Below, piece after piece: positions 46,051 to 58,386 of a stretch of 64,000 nucleotides of DNA. The notes under the pieces were generated by a model. It worked only from the letters and a program-made list of their open reading frames with translations. It had not been told where the DNA came from and did no database searches. The stretch is taken from positions 51,536,093 through 51,600,092 of the forward strand of contig NC_080426.1 in assembly GCF_029873635.1 (NCBI RefSeq), given 5' to 3'. Position numbers and translations under genes: made by a program. Each line of letters starts with the position of its first letter. Within the stretch, counting starts at the first letter, position 1. The stretch is from Malania oleifera. Its lineage: Eukaryota; Streptophyta; Magnoliopsida; Santalales; Ximeniaceae.

Positions 46051-47029
46051 GTGCTGGATAATTTCCTTGGTATGGTCTGGGAGCTGGAGCATTACTCGGG
46101 GGCACATGACAATCCTGCACCATATGGCCCAACCGTCTACATCAACAACAGATAACTACCTTAGCCCAGCACTCTCCTAAATGTCTCATGTAGTATTCAG
46201 GGTAGGTTGGAGATGTTGGATTGCTTAAAGGAACTCGATGTCACCCTACTTATCGCCGACCCACATCATGCTTCCTCCACTGGCCCTAACTAGTGCTCAC
46301 CTGAAAACTAGGAGGCGTAGGCCTCTTCCTCTGACTCTGTCCTCTCGTACCTCTCTGTCGACTGGCTTCGGCTATGATGGCTTTATCCACCAATTCAAAA
46401 AAAATTTGTATCTGCAGAACCGCCACCTACTCATACACCTCCTGTCTTAGCCCTATTTCGAATCTCTGTGCCTTCTTGAACTCATATGGGATCATGAAGG
46501 GGGCAGAACAGGACATCTCCACAAATTTTGTAGCATACTATAGCACTGTCAAATGACCTTAAGTCATATTCAGAAATTCCTCCATCTTAGCATCTCTAAT
46601 AGATGCGGGGAAATAGCATTTGAAAAAGATCTCCTTAAACCTCCCCTAAGTCAGGCTACTAGTACAAGTCTTTGCTCCTTTAGGAGCCTCACTATAGACC
46701 ACCAACGCTCAGCCTCCCCTATCAAACTGAACATGGCATACATAACTCTCTGCTCGTCGGTGCAATGCAGCACAGTCAGGATCTTTTCAATCTCTTGTAT
46801 CCAGTTCTCTATCATAATCAGGTATGTAGCCGGGAGATTCATCCTAGTGAATTGCTCTATAGTGCAGCCCTGCCACTGGCGGGCATCCATGCTTCCTAGA
46901 ATTCCTCGCTATCTTAGCCATGACCTGTAGAACAACACTACGTAGAGCTCCTTCAGAGTCACTGCCGCTCCTACTAGAGGGCCCCACATCGTCACCACCA
47001 GCATGAGCATTGCTATTTCCAGGATTCAT
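46051..47029 (-). pseudogene. gypsy gag remnant with zinc knuckle
   Basis: The open piece 47029-46844 has the N-terminal Gly/Ser-rich start (MNPGNSNAHAGGDDVGPSSR). The piece 46890-46651 carries the retrotransposon gag core: [18 protein letters not shown] and [11 protein letters not shown]. The two overlap in different frames, so a frameshift is needed. At 46108-46152 the minus strand encodes a CCHC knuckle ending CRRLGHMVQDC, with a TGA (46142-46144) between its first two cysteines. Gag would build the particle and bind RNA. Confidence 0.82.
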
Positions 47030-47386
47030 CCTGAAAATAAAATAGAAATAATTTTAGAATTGAATCACCATAACACGTCTAATGCGTTTATCTATCTAAG
47101 AACCAAAACATATCCTCCTATATCAATCATCTTTACATCCTCATTCTTAATTTAAGATTCAGTCTTACCACTCATAAACAAGAACCAGTGATAGTTTACC
47201 ATGGCTTTCCTAAAATCATCACCCCAGGAAAATCACACAAACCACCACGGAATTTCCTACCTCCAGGCTGTGAGATAGAACCCTAAATTCTAATCTTAAT
47301 TCTCACCAAAATCCATTCCTATACTTTGGTATTGTTATCCGCTACCCTACAGTCTGCAGAACCTAGCAAACTAAGCTCTGATACCA
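47030..47386 (-). other. Leader and tRNA-Met primer-binding site of the gypsy element
   Basis: GCTCTGATACCA at 47375-47386 is the complement of the initiator tRNA-Met site, three bases from the 5' LTR edge. The rest of the leader shows no coding sequence. Confidence 0.88.
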
Positions 47387-47389
47387 AAC

Positions 47390-47400
47390 TGTGACACCCT

Positions 47401-47473
<73 letters not shown>

Positions 47474-47927
47474 TCAAATACCTCTAATACCATCATAATG
47501 ATTAACAAAGTCCACCTGGAATTAAGGTGGGGTACTGGGGATACACCTGTCCATATTCATATTCTATCTATGCAGCGAAAAACATAACACAACCAAACTT
47601 TAAATATACCAGGGTACTATAGTCTTCCAAAAATATACATTCCAACCCCCAAAAATCATCAAATTCTTCAAGTCTACACAGACATTTACCTAGTCCCAAA
47701 ATAAGAACATTCCCTGACTAATAATAATCTACTCCTCCTCTATATCCGAGCTCGGTCCGTCTGAAGTCTTGGATTTCCTGAAATGTTTAAAATCTATAGG
47801 GTGAGACACCTCTCAATAAGTAGGAATAAATTATTATCAGTGTGTGGAAAATGGGTTCTAGTGTATCACATCATGTTCATTAAAATATTAATTTAACTGA
47901 GAAATCATGGAAAACTGTACTCATATC

Positions 47928-47984
<57 letters not shown>

Positions 47985-49800
47985 GTACTTTTCTAAAAAA
48001 TATATTCATACTCAATAAATATCTCTGTGTACAAAAATATCATATCTGTCAAAGTACAATCATATGAGTGTATCGCATCTATAATGAGGAACCCATTCAT
48101 ATTATCGTTATGTAATCACCCCATATGATCGGGTTGTGCAGCCTGAAGGCAGGACCTAACTGTGGCTGGCCTACTAGGTTAGATCAAAATACCTCGTCTA
48201 TAGCACGGTTAGCCCACTAAAGCCTGGTCCGGACCCAGGAGCAATCAACATCTCTCTAAAGGCTCTACCGAATTCCATTACCATCACACTCCCCGAGCTA
48301 TGTGGTTGTACTAACTCATTCATTAGCAATGATACTGTGCTCTCATATCAATTATCAACCAAGTTCTCATTTCCATAACTCATTATACATATAAATCTAT
48401 TTCCAAAACTTTCATTTCTCATAAACATGCTCAAGCTCATGAGTATCCATGTGTATATACCACATCTCGTCTGTAACTCATGGCGGTTCATCAAAGCCCT
48501 TGAGTATCCATGTGTATGTACCACATCTCATCTATAACTCGTGGCTGTTCACCATATCTATTAACATAAAACCATCATATCTGTATATATTATATATCAT
48601 CATATCATATCTGTTAAAAACATGTCTATGTAAATCTCATTTCATCATATCTGTGTAAGACATATCTGTTCATATCTCATATCAAAATAACTGTTTATAT
48701 CTCAACATAAGCCACATTACATCATATAATATATTCACCGATTTATTTTTCAATAATCAAAATCATTTCTCATGTCACACAGATTTTCAGTAATATTTAA
48801 CCATATAATGATTATCCAATAAAAAATTAAATAGTTCCAAAACTATTATTTCATATATGCCCGATAAGTTAGAAAATTCACATATAATATCTTCACATCA
48901 TATTTCGATTTAATCAATTAGACTTCCCAAAAGTCCTGACATAATTTATTTCCTTTACCTGATTCCTGGAGATATGCCCGCAGGGATCCTAAAGCAATGC
49001 GTGTGGCTTTTGCACAAATCCCTGTATTCACACACCCTAGTTTAATCAGCTCAACCTCAGAATAATTACTATCCTAACATCCCTAGGCTCACACGTTGCC
49101 GTTAACCGATTAAATTCTAAAGAAAACACAGGTATGATCCACTTTCCATATTTAAATTTAATTTCTAACATATATAAAAACACCAATATGAGCAAACCCC
49201 CATAGTTTAATTTAATTCCAAAATACTCTCAGAAATCTAATTTAATCGAATCCTAACAATTTAACTTAATTCCAAAATAATCCTCAAAAATTCTATTTAA
49301 TCAAATCCCTATAGTTTAACTTAATCTTAGGAATATTTCCAAAAATCTAATATAATCCAATCCTGCAGTTTAATTTAATCTTAGGAATATCTCCAAAAAT
49401 CTAATATAATTAAATACTACAATTTAGTAATTAAATACTACAATTTAATCGGTTGAATTTTTAAAATAACAAACATAATTTGTTCTCCTCACCTTAGCCT
49501 TGGAGTGGTGCCTAGGATCTCCAAATTAAAAATATGCTCTGATTAACTTGCTTAGAATCGAAGTCGGGACCTCGTGGTGGTGTCTGATTGTCGATTCGAT
49601 TTAGTTTCGGAGTAGAAATTGAAGAGAGAGTGAGGGCGTGAGAAGAGAGAGAGAGTGTGTGTGTGTGTGTGTGTGTGGTGAGGCGCCTATCTGAGATTTC
49701 AATCTCAGATTGTAAAATTTGGTAAGGATGCTTACCAAAGAAGATTCTTAATGCTTTAATAACCATATATACATATAACTAATATTATATTAATATTATA

Positions 49801-49836
<36 letters not shown>

Positions 49837-50023
49837 TAGACACACACACACATATTACTTATCCTTATATATTTATACATATATATACACGACCCTCATA
49901 TTATTTAATTTAATTAATTCAATTTAATAATATTTAATTAATTAATTGATAATTAATTTTAAATGAATTAAATTAATTTTTTTTTGAATTATTCTTACAC
50001 ATATTATTTTTTGGGTCGTTACA
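47390..50023 (-). repeat. 5' LTR of the gypsy element (2634 bp)
   Basis: On the + strand it runs TGTGACACCC...GGGTCGTTACA. It contains (TA)n at 47408-47470, (CA)n(TA)n at 47933-47984, a GT run at 49657-49677 and an ATAC repeat at 49801-49830. CACTCCAAGGC near 49498-49508 (reverse strand) and TTTCAGGAAATCC near 47770 are shared with the other gypsy-type LTRs. The right flank is ATCAC. Confidence 0.93.
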
Positions 50024-50028
50024 ATCAC

Positions 50029-51056
50029 GGTCCTAAGAGAAGTTCTGACTGGATTGATATATTTGCCTAGTCTTAATTGAATGTGTAAATCAAGACATCA
50101 AGTACTAAACTACGTTATGACCTAATCCCAGAATGGGCACAAGGCAACTTGTTGTGATCAAACAACAAGTTTGGTCAAAAGCTCCTCCAGATTAGATAAA
50201 ATTTCCTTAGTTACTAGGGGTAGGGGTGTTGTTGGGGTTCTTGAGCCAAGTTTCCTTTCTTTTGAGAGCCTTAAAACCATCCTGTATTTTGTCTGTGTCA
50301 TTAAGCCCATATCAAGACCTAGAGACTCAACAAGGATACTCAAAAGAGTTCTTTTTATCACACACAAAGGTCATTGGAACAGGGATGAATTTATAACTTT
50401 AAGTTGAAGTGATAGTTTTCTAAAAAAATTACGATGAATAATGAGGTGTAGATGATACTATTAAGCATTGAACAAGTATGGAGAATGAGGGCCAATCAAT
50501 GCCACTTTTTTCTAAAAGCTAAGATGATGTCAAATGTCTCCAAATGATGAAAAAAAAAATGATGGGAACAAAAAGAAGAAGAAAAAGAAAAAGAAGTGGA
50601 GAAAAGTGGCTGAGTTGAAAGCCTAAACAGAAAGCCTTGTAATTTCCCGATCCCCTTTGGAGAGAGTCATTGTTTGGAGTGAAACATGGGATACATATCT
50701 AACGAACTAAGTGTAGAGTCAAAATATGGGTGATGCTACTCAAACTTGTGTAAAGCCATTGTCCATTAGACCAATCATCATGCTGTCATGACCAAGTGCG
50801 CTTGATAATACAAATTGATCATTAGGTTATTACATCACAAGTAGTTTTCCTTACAAACCATGTCGGTTTTTATATATTAGGTATAGGGGTCAATTCTTCC
50901 TAATCCTTGGTAGTTTTTCCTTCACTACTTTGGGGGCATGTGGCATAGTTCCCAAACCTGAGTAGTTTTCCTTACAAATTGTGTTAGTTCGTCTATCTTG
51001 GGTATAGAGTTTGATTCTCCCCAACCTTTGTGTTGGTTTTTTGAGTCCGATCTCAT
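50029..51056. other. Unassigned DNA with a ~130-bp imperfect tandem duplication
   Basis: GTAGTTTTCCTTACAAA occurs at 50831 and again at 50961. Each is followed by similar text (GGTATAGRGKTYRATTCT, then CCTTKGTRGKTTTT). The rest is AT-rich; the short frames at 50158-50407 have no recognised similarity. Confidence 0.5.
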
Positions 51057-52132
51057 TGTTGGAAATTTTGTGATCCCAAGAGGGGGGAGGGGGTGAATAG
51101 GACATTTAAAACTTTTCAGCTAATTTAAAACATTTCGCCGATTCACCACAGTTCATATCCCATTCAATATTGAAAGTGTGTACGTAAAACAATTAGGTTA
51201 TCAGTGCAGACATACACACCTATCTCATTTAAAATAAATGTGCATGCAAATGATTATAACTGTAAATGAACAGACATACACATATGGAAAATAAAGTGGG
51301 AAAGTTAAAGTACAGTAATCAAATGAGATAGGGAGAGAGCAACACACGATATTTGTTGTCGAGGTTCGGCCAAACTAGTCTACATCCCCACCTTGGGCAT
51401 ACCCCCCCAAGGATTACACTATACCTGCTCACTTAAAGGAGCGAAGTAGAAGCCATTTACATCATCTCCTTACGAGGCAACGAAAAACCCCAACTCAATT
51501 ACTAGGCTGAGCCAAACTAGTCTCACTTACGAGGTTGAGAATCCCCAGTTCAATTTTCGGGCTGAACCGAACCAGTCTCACTTTCGGAGTTGAGACTCCC
51601 CAGTTCAATTAACGAGTTGAACCCAACCATTACAATAAAAACCATTTTTGTACATAATACAGTACTTCTAAATACAAGAAAAAATATACACAATAAAGCT
51701 CAAATATACACACTCCAATGATATGAAACATGCTCAGGGAGTAACGGTGTTTTACTCAAAATAATATTTTCAATCTATGAACAAGATGTATATGATAAGC
51801 ACATAAAGATATAGATTCTATAAAACATTTTCTCCAAAAGTATTTATCAACCAAATAAACGAGAGAAACTCAAAGATTTACCCTCAAAATGATTTTCTAA
51901 AAATATGAGTTTAGGTGAGAGCAAATGCACTTTGATAAAATAAAAGCCCAATCAAAATGAATACACTCTTTCTAATGATTTTCAAAAGGTAACAAAGAGT
52001 GTTGGGAGAGTATAAAATTTACCCCATAAAAGATTTTGCAATAAAAAACATGTTTTGGGGGAACTTTGATTAGGATAAAAATTAGAGAGAAAATAGGCTA
52101 ATCAAAGTTGCTAATTTGAGTTATGAAAGGGG

Positions 52133-52167
52133 TATATATAGATTCAGGGAAATTTTTGACCGTTGGG
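52133..52167 (-). promoter_or_regulatory. TATA box plus MSA-type element
   Basis: CCCAACGGTCA on the minus strand (52157-52167) is a full consensus match, 16 bp upstream of TATATATA (52133-52140). Confidence 0.6.
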
Positions 52168-52239
52168 AGCATGCTAGGAATTATTAAAAATGTTTAATTA
52201 ATTTTTAACCATAATTACCCTAGTTAAAAATGAGCAACC

Positions 52240-52615
52240 CGAGAGTTTTGGGCGCCTGATTTGAAGTTCGGTCGCCCGAATAGACACAACAGAAAAAAAA
52301 TGAGTTTTTGAGGTTTGGGTGCCTAAATATATGTTCGGGTAGCTGAACCGAAGGCGATTTCAAAAGACTGTGGTTCGGTCGCCTAGTGTAAAGTTTGGTT
52401 TACTGAACTTACATGTTCAGTTGCCCAATGTGGATTTGAAGATGAAGTTCGGGTGCCCTAGGGAAGGTGAAAAGTAACCGCTCAAAGGTTCGGTCGCCTA
52501 GGGATGCTCAATTTAATTTGGTTCGGTCGCTCAAACCAAGTCAAACTTGTTGACCAATCAACCATTCGGTCGATTGAGGCTTTTTCAACACACACAGTTC
52601 GGTCACCCGAAGCCT
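52240..52615 (-). repeat. U3 array of GTTCGGTCGCCCGA-type motifs
   Basis: About twelve units such as GTTCGGTCGCCCGAA, GTTCGGTCGCCTAG, GTTCGGGTGCCCTAG and GTTCGGTCACCCGAAG. In this subfamily the core is GTCGCC rather than GTCGAC. Confidence 0.75.
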
Positions 52616-53028
52616 TTTCACACTTAAGATTTTGTCTTGATTTTTAGAAAAATTATATGTAAAGACCTAGGGTCAATCTAAGGTCTAGGAATTTTAATTT
52701 AGCGTCGGTCGACTAAAGTCAGCCCCAAGGTCTATCTACAGTTCTGTGTGAGCTTATATTCATATCATGAAGGATGAATGTAGTTATTACAAACCAAATT
52801 AAAAAATAAATGCATTACAAATGAAATAAACAAATGTCTTCGTCTTCCTTTTGCTCTTCAAAACTCCATGGAATGCACCAGAATGATGATAAACTTGAAG
52901 TTCCTCCTGTATTCCACTTCCCCTTATGTGTGTGTTGAATTATAACCTGTTCAGTCATTTGATTACGCACATAAGTAACACGTGTGTTTGTCAGTATCAA
53001 AATATAGATCAGACCCAAAAAGCCAACA

Positions 53029-53797
53029 ATCTCCCCCTTTTTGACGATGACAAGCGCACTAGAGCAAAATGGGTACAGTCATAAAAACGCCCCCCCCCCC
53101 AAGAAAATGCATAATGTAAAAATAAACATAATAGCTCAAGCATATTTATGAAAGAATACACAACATAGGCTCAGATACTTGCCCCTATGATTTTTGCCCC
53201 AAAAAAAAAAACTTTCCTTTAGGTCATAAACATTTTGTTCATTAAAATTCTCCCCCTTTTGGTATCAGCAAAAAGGGTTAAGTTAAGTGGAAAATATTTT
53301 ATCATTTAACATAGACTTAGAAAAGAGAATTGCCCCCTTTTGAAAATTATTTTTTTTTCTTATAAAAACTCTCCCTCTTTTTGGTATAAGATTTGGGCAT
53401 AGAAAATCATTCTTATATTTTCTTGAACAAATATGGCAGTGAAGCACACAATAGTACAACTGGTCAATAAGAGATTGAAAGACACATGACAAACAAGACC
53501 AGAGCAGGATTATCCACAAACCATAGCAATTTAAACATATCATAAGACTCGTGAAAGATTTGAGTTCAACACACACGACATATGATAGCAAATGTAGGTT
53601 TGAGCATAAAAGCAGCCTAACTAGTTCATATGCATTTCATATATGATCCATGAACCAGCTTTACAACACCCTTAAAAAAATTTATAACCAACATAATTTC
53701 ATGACATAAAATTTCAATACAATACAAGAACAATCATGAAAACATTCAAACACAAAAGCAAGAAAACATGATATGTTCTATGTAAGTTCATTTCTTG

Positions 53798-53861
<64 letters not shown>

Positions 53862-56807
53862 TGTGTGTGTGTAAAAATATATCCTCTTAAAGTTTTCGAT
53901 AAATACTAGGGGCTCATGCTTGCTGAAAAAGAAACTTTAATTCAAACTCAAGCAAGCAAATGTTTTTCTGGTTTGACATTTAAGTGCAATCCATAATATG
54001 ACTAGAAAAGGTAACCACATAGATCCCAAAGGTATAAAATTTACAAACAGGGATCATATGGCAAAACCTAAGACACTGTGGCAAGCAAAATATTTTCATT
54101 TATTATATTCAATGAAGACATTACAATTAAGCACAAGCCACAATGAATTCAAAAACCAAATCTAAGCTAGAAATGTTGTGAGCACAACAAGATGAATATT
54201 TAATTTCAGATACTCCCCCTATCAATTTGAATACGTGCTTAGATTCTTTTCGCTACTTATACAAAAAAAAAAATTCATTTAGGAGTATAAGTAACAAATT
54301 TTCATTTTTGATAGATTTTACCCAATATATGTTAAACAATTTGTATTTACCAATAAAATATCTCTAAACACAGATGCGCTAAAAATCAAATACTAAGTCA
54401 TGCATGGTGTTCATGTGTACCCGGAACAATCCATATCAACGATGTTCAGTAGAGACAGTATATGATTGTTCAAGGTATTCAAAAAGGCTTCAGACTCAAA
54501 AAGTGGAAACAATAAAAATAATGTGCGTCCATGAGTCAGGTGACTCTAATCCTTTTTCAAGGATGGGGCTTAACCTCCCTGGTATAATCTCAGGCACACA
54601 TAAATGCATTTACATCCAAGAATGAATTTCATTTAAGCACACTCTATTTGTTCATCCTTCAAAATATTACTCACTATGCAAGAGATTATCGACGTTAAGT
54701 TCTTATTCGTTTTTCCTAAAAGTGGGGCTTAAACCCCCCTATGTATTTGTGTGCACACGTACTTGCATTATAGCTCAAGGATGATAGTCTTTTAAAGATG
54801 TTCCTCATATATTCATCCTTTCTAAAGATTTCAGTATGTAGCAAATATAAATAATTCAACATATAAGCATGACATATTGCATTTCAATTTAATACATGAT
54901 AGTCAAATAAGGCTATACTCAGAGGTAATGCAATATGGGTTCAAAAAGGATGTCGCAACACAAAAATACAATGAGTGTGTATGAAATGAAAACTCCCCCT
55001 AAGGCATGAAAAATTCCTAGTCACATGGACTTAAAAAACTTATGGCGTGATTGTTAACCAATTTGGTCCAACATGAAGAACATAACTTAGGGATTAGGAC
55101 CAAATGGCGTACATGAACTAGTTCATCCTAGGACGACATAATGTGTACATGTTTTTGATTTACATCGTGGTTTGGATTTGACATGTACTTACCTATATAG
55201 TTATTATGCATGCATTTTCAACAAAGGGTGAGAATAATAATTTCATTATAATTCACTCATCCTTTCAAAAATGTTTGGCCATGCATTAAGCTATCTATCC
55301 TAATACATGGTTTCATTTATGGGAAAAATTCTATTGAAATTTTGGCATCATTTCGTCTGTAAATCGAACATTTTCCCAAATTTTCATGTCCCTGAAAGCT
55401 AATAGATTCAAGCAAGCAATATAAAATAATCATGTAGATACCATTCAGTTAAAGGCATGCGAGAACCTGTATCCACTACCAGCATGCAATTTTCATTAAC
55501 TGCATATGCCATGCATGAAGCATTCTAAACTAAACATGCAATCAGGTAGTTCAATCAATATATCAAATAAAATATAAACTATCCATTAAATAATACAAAC
55601 ATTTAACAAACACACGATAGTGGTATTCAGCTCAAACAACAGATTTTAAAAAAAAAATTCTTTGCTCCCCCTCAGTTATGAAATCAAAGAATTTAATATT
55701 CAATAATAGTATTTGGCATAACAAAATTTTCAAATATGGGGATGGGCTTTAAGTTCCATTGTGAATTTAGGGCTATATGATATATATAATATTAATTCCC
55801 TAAACTCAAGTCTGTATCATGGACAAGATGTGCTATATTTAATAATTTTAAACTTTAAACAAATATAGCATCACGAATCTTATAGCAATTAAAAAAAATT
55901 GTCCATTCAAAGGGGATAGCCAATATCTTCAAATAGTCACCAAACAAAATGATATGTATATATTAAGCTAAGATTGGATATGAACACTAGAACTTAGTAT
56001 TGGCTAGATTTTCTTAGGGTTCTCAGTATGGTAACAGTGTTTACTAAAATTTATGATATTAAGCACAAACACTATTTAAGCGTTCAAAGCATAACAACCC
56101 CTTTATATATTTTATCATAAAAACTTATGAGTATATAAAAATTTCTTCGAGATGTACTTCATTAGACATCATGCTATTATCATAAACGATTTATCATGAT
56201 TCATACAAAGATCTAATACAATATCATACAAATCATGACATGAAATTAATACAAGTATCATATGATTCACAGCAACAAACAAATCAAACATAAGATATAT
56301 CATGTGAATCATACTATGAATTATTCAATATATTAGAAGGAGAATAGATATACCTTTAAGTTTTACTCCTTCTTAATTGTTTAAGCTCGGAGTGGTGTAC
56401 TTGTCTCTCTCAGTTTTTCCAAAATTCTTATGTTTCCCAAAACCCTTAGGACTACTTTAAAACATAAGCTTTGCAAGAATATTAGTAGCTAAAGTAAACT
56501 AAAAGTATATGCATGACACTCAAATAATATACATTAAGTTCAAGTCATGCACTTTCAAATCATTTTCATGTTTGGGAAACTATGCATTAAAAATCATTTT
56601 CAATGGGATATGAAATACTTTGCCAAACACTTTCCAAAACCTCCAATTAATTGATTTTACAAAAATCATTTTCAATAAACAAAAAGTAAAATCTATACAG
56701 TGAAAACAATGGAGGATTTGCAAAGTGCTGACCCTCAAGGTTAGGATACACTAAAAAGTTGAGTTGTTGCGATCTTTAACATAAACGGTTAAGACATTTG
56801 CAACGAG
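53029..56807 (-). other. Internal non-coding region of the coding-free family G element
   Basis: Polypurine-type runs occur at 53029-53042 and again at 53248-53260 (TTCTCCCCCTTTTGG). A mixed (AT)n(GT)n run is at 53801-53872 and a C run at 53089-53099. Segments match the interior of 29231-41916 (53515-53660, 55330-55430). No open frame has recognisable protein similarity, so the element could only have moved with proteins from elsewhere. Confidence 0.7.
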
Positions 56808-56819
56808 GCTCTGATACCA
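56808..56819 (-). other. tRNA-Met primer-binding site
   Basis: GCTCTGATACCA, two bases from the LTR edge at 56822. It identifies the neighbouring fragment as a 5' LTR. Confidence 0.82.
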
Positions 56820-56821
56820 AT

Positions 56822-57164
56822 TGTTGGAAATGGTGTGATCCCAAGAGGGGGGTGAATTGGACATTTAAAACTTTTCGACTGATTTAAAACATTTTGCTGA
56901 TTCACCACAGTTCATATCCCATTTAATATTGAAAGCGTGTATGTAAAACAATTACGTTATCAGTGCAGACATACATGCGTATCTCATTTAAAATAAATGT
57001 GCATGCAAATGATTATAATTATAAATGAACAGACATACACATACGGAAAATAAAGTGCGGAAATTAAAGTACAGTAATCAAATGAGGTAAGGAGAGAACA
57101 ACACACGATATTTGTTATCGAGGTTCAGCCAAAGCAGCCTACGTCCCCACCTTGGGCATCCCCC
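56822..57164 (-). repeat. 5' LTR fragment
   Basis: It matches 51057-51405 closely, including the CACACGATATTTGTTRTCGAGGTTC segment, and ends abruptly after CCACCTTGGGCATC. Confidence 0.85.
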
Positions 57165-58307
57165 TCTTGAGAATACACCAAAGACAACACTTTCGTAGTT
57201 TTCCCCTTTCGTAGACCAGTTTGGTCTGCATCCTCCCTAATTGGTGTGTTATTTTCACCACCTGTCTGATCAAACCCTAGTATGTATTGATTCTGTCAAT
57301 GTTGGTCTCTTTAAACTGGTGTGTTAATTCAACCACCTTTCATGTCCAATCCCTAGTTTGTGTTGAGTCTGTCAATTTTGGTCTAACTGTGATAGGCCCC
57401 ACCATTTCCAAATCAATAACTAAGCGTGAGTTGAGTTTCTTTTGGCCAATTTTGTGGATCCAATCATCATGATGATAAGTAAAAGTTTGTCACCATATCC
57501 TTTTTCTTATTTTGGGATATAATGGAATACATTCACTTTTGCAAGCACGCGCATATTGCTTTCCTACCAAATTTTTTTTATATAACACGTAGTCTAAAAA
57601 TTGTGTCTCCTGTCTTTATAGATTTTTTACTATAAAATGCTAGAAGAAAATATCTTCCTAGCACCCTGAGTAATGAATCTATAAAAAAAGGCAGTTGTAG
57701 ACACCCTATTTTTCCTGGTCGTTATATAGAAAAAATTTAGGTGTTTACTTTATTTTTCATTTTGATTTGAGGCATTTTTTAGGGTTTTTTTTTTATTTTT
57801 TATTTTTAAAATTGCAGTGGAGTGTTGTCTAAGGTATTTGCCTAGGTACGGTCTCTCATTTTCATTTGCTCAACCTCATCGTTTTGGTTGTGTCTATGCA
57901 CTAGAACTTGTACAAGCTTTTATTTGCATTTTTCTTTTGCAATACAATAAAAAATGAAAAAAAAAAAAAAAAAAAGAACCTCAACACCCTCGAACTCCCG
58001 TGGGCCAACCTCCCGAGCACCTGCACACACAAAATCAAAGCTCAAGTTAGAGCCTGATTGAGCTTATTGTGGAATTTAAGACCCATTGTTGACTTGCGCT
58101 AGTTTATGAGGCCCAATTGGGCTCAATTTAGAAATCTGGGCCCATAATGGGTATTATTGGTCTGTGCTTAAACCTAGGTCCAATTCCCCTTCTTTGGCCC
58201 ATTCCTTTACAACCCGAATCTGACCTAGCCCCCTCCACTAGTCTCTTTCCCCTACTTCTTCCATACCCCCCCCCCCCCCTTACTTGCTCGCTAATCAAGC
58301 TTCTGCC
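57165..58307. other. Unassigned DNA with a short tandem duplication
   Basis: About 57228-57310 and 57310-57395 are imperfect copies of each other, each with GGTGTGTTA, TCACCACC or CAACCACC, AACCCTAGTNTGT and TCTGTCAATKTTGGTCT. Near 57697 TGTAGACACCCTATTTTTCC looks like an LTR start, but no partner was found. Poly-A (57956-57974) and poly-C (58266-58278) runs are present. No gene recognised. Confidence 0.45.
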
Positions 58308-58345
58308 TAGGGGTGGCAAAACGGGTTAACGGGCTGGGTTTGGGT
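58308..58345 (+). mobile_element. hAT-like terminal sequence, single end
   Basis: TAGGGGTGGCAAAACGGG resembles the terminal inverted repeats of plant hAT-type DNA transposons and their derivatives (recognition by eye). It stands directly beside a calmodulin-like fragment. I did not find a matching opposite end, so this is a candidate only. Confidence 0.35.
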
Positions 58346-58386
58346 GGGAACTTTACTTAAAACTTGCTGTACCATGGAGCTAGTTT

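Larger units (their letters stand above)
27034..50023 (-). mobile_element. Ty3/gypsy chromovirus-type retrotransposon, complete ends, split by a nested element
   Basis: Two LTRs enclose a 5.0-kb internal region with tRNA-Met primer site, gag, protease, RT, RNase H, integrase and polypurine tract in gypsy order on the minus strand. The 5' LTR is 47390-50023. The 3' LTR is in two pieces, 27034-29230 and 41922-42358 (the right piece is preceded by the second copy of GACCT). After removing the 12.7-kb insert both LTRs are 2634 bp long. The flanks ATTAC (27029-27033) and ATCAC (50024-50028) form a target duplication with one transition. The element without inserts is about 10.3 kb. Stops in gag and pol make it inactive. 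The lineage looks like Tekay/Del. Confidence 0.92.
51057..53028 (-). repeat. 3' LTR of the coding-free family G element (1972 bp)
   Basis: It starts TGTTGGAAATTTTG and ends AAGCCAACA next to ATCTCCCCCTTTTT. Blocks pairing CAATTANNRGGCTGAGCC with CCCCARTTCAATT repeat at 51490-51625. Confidence 0.88.
51057..57164 (-). mobile_element. Family G element without coding sequence, 5' LTR truncated
   Basis: A complete 3' LTR (51057-53028), a 3.8-kb interior, a tRNA-Met primer site (56808-56819) and the first ~343 bp of the 5' LTR are present in minus-strand order. The two LTR starts are very similar over that length (TGTTGGAAATKKTGTGATCCCAAGAGG onward). The 5' LTR stops at CTTGGGCATC, where unrelated sequence begins, so the outer part was deleted and no target duplication remains. 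No gag or pol similarity was recognised in the interior. Confidence 0.85.

Noticed and set aside
53283-53591. 102-residue Cys/Leu-rich minus-strand frame as a membrane protein
   Set aside because: It falls in the non-coding interior of a family G element, and the matching region at 31384-31599 does not keep the frame.
24844-56819. GCTCTGATACCA sequences as parts of tRNA genes
   Set aside because: Each is a 12-base primer-binding site beside an LTR edge; no cloverleaf can be built around it.
57697-57720. LTR start TGTAGACACCCTATTTTTCC
   Set aside because: No second LTR, end sequence, polypurine tract or duplication was found to support it.
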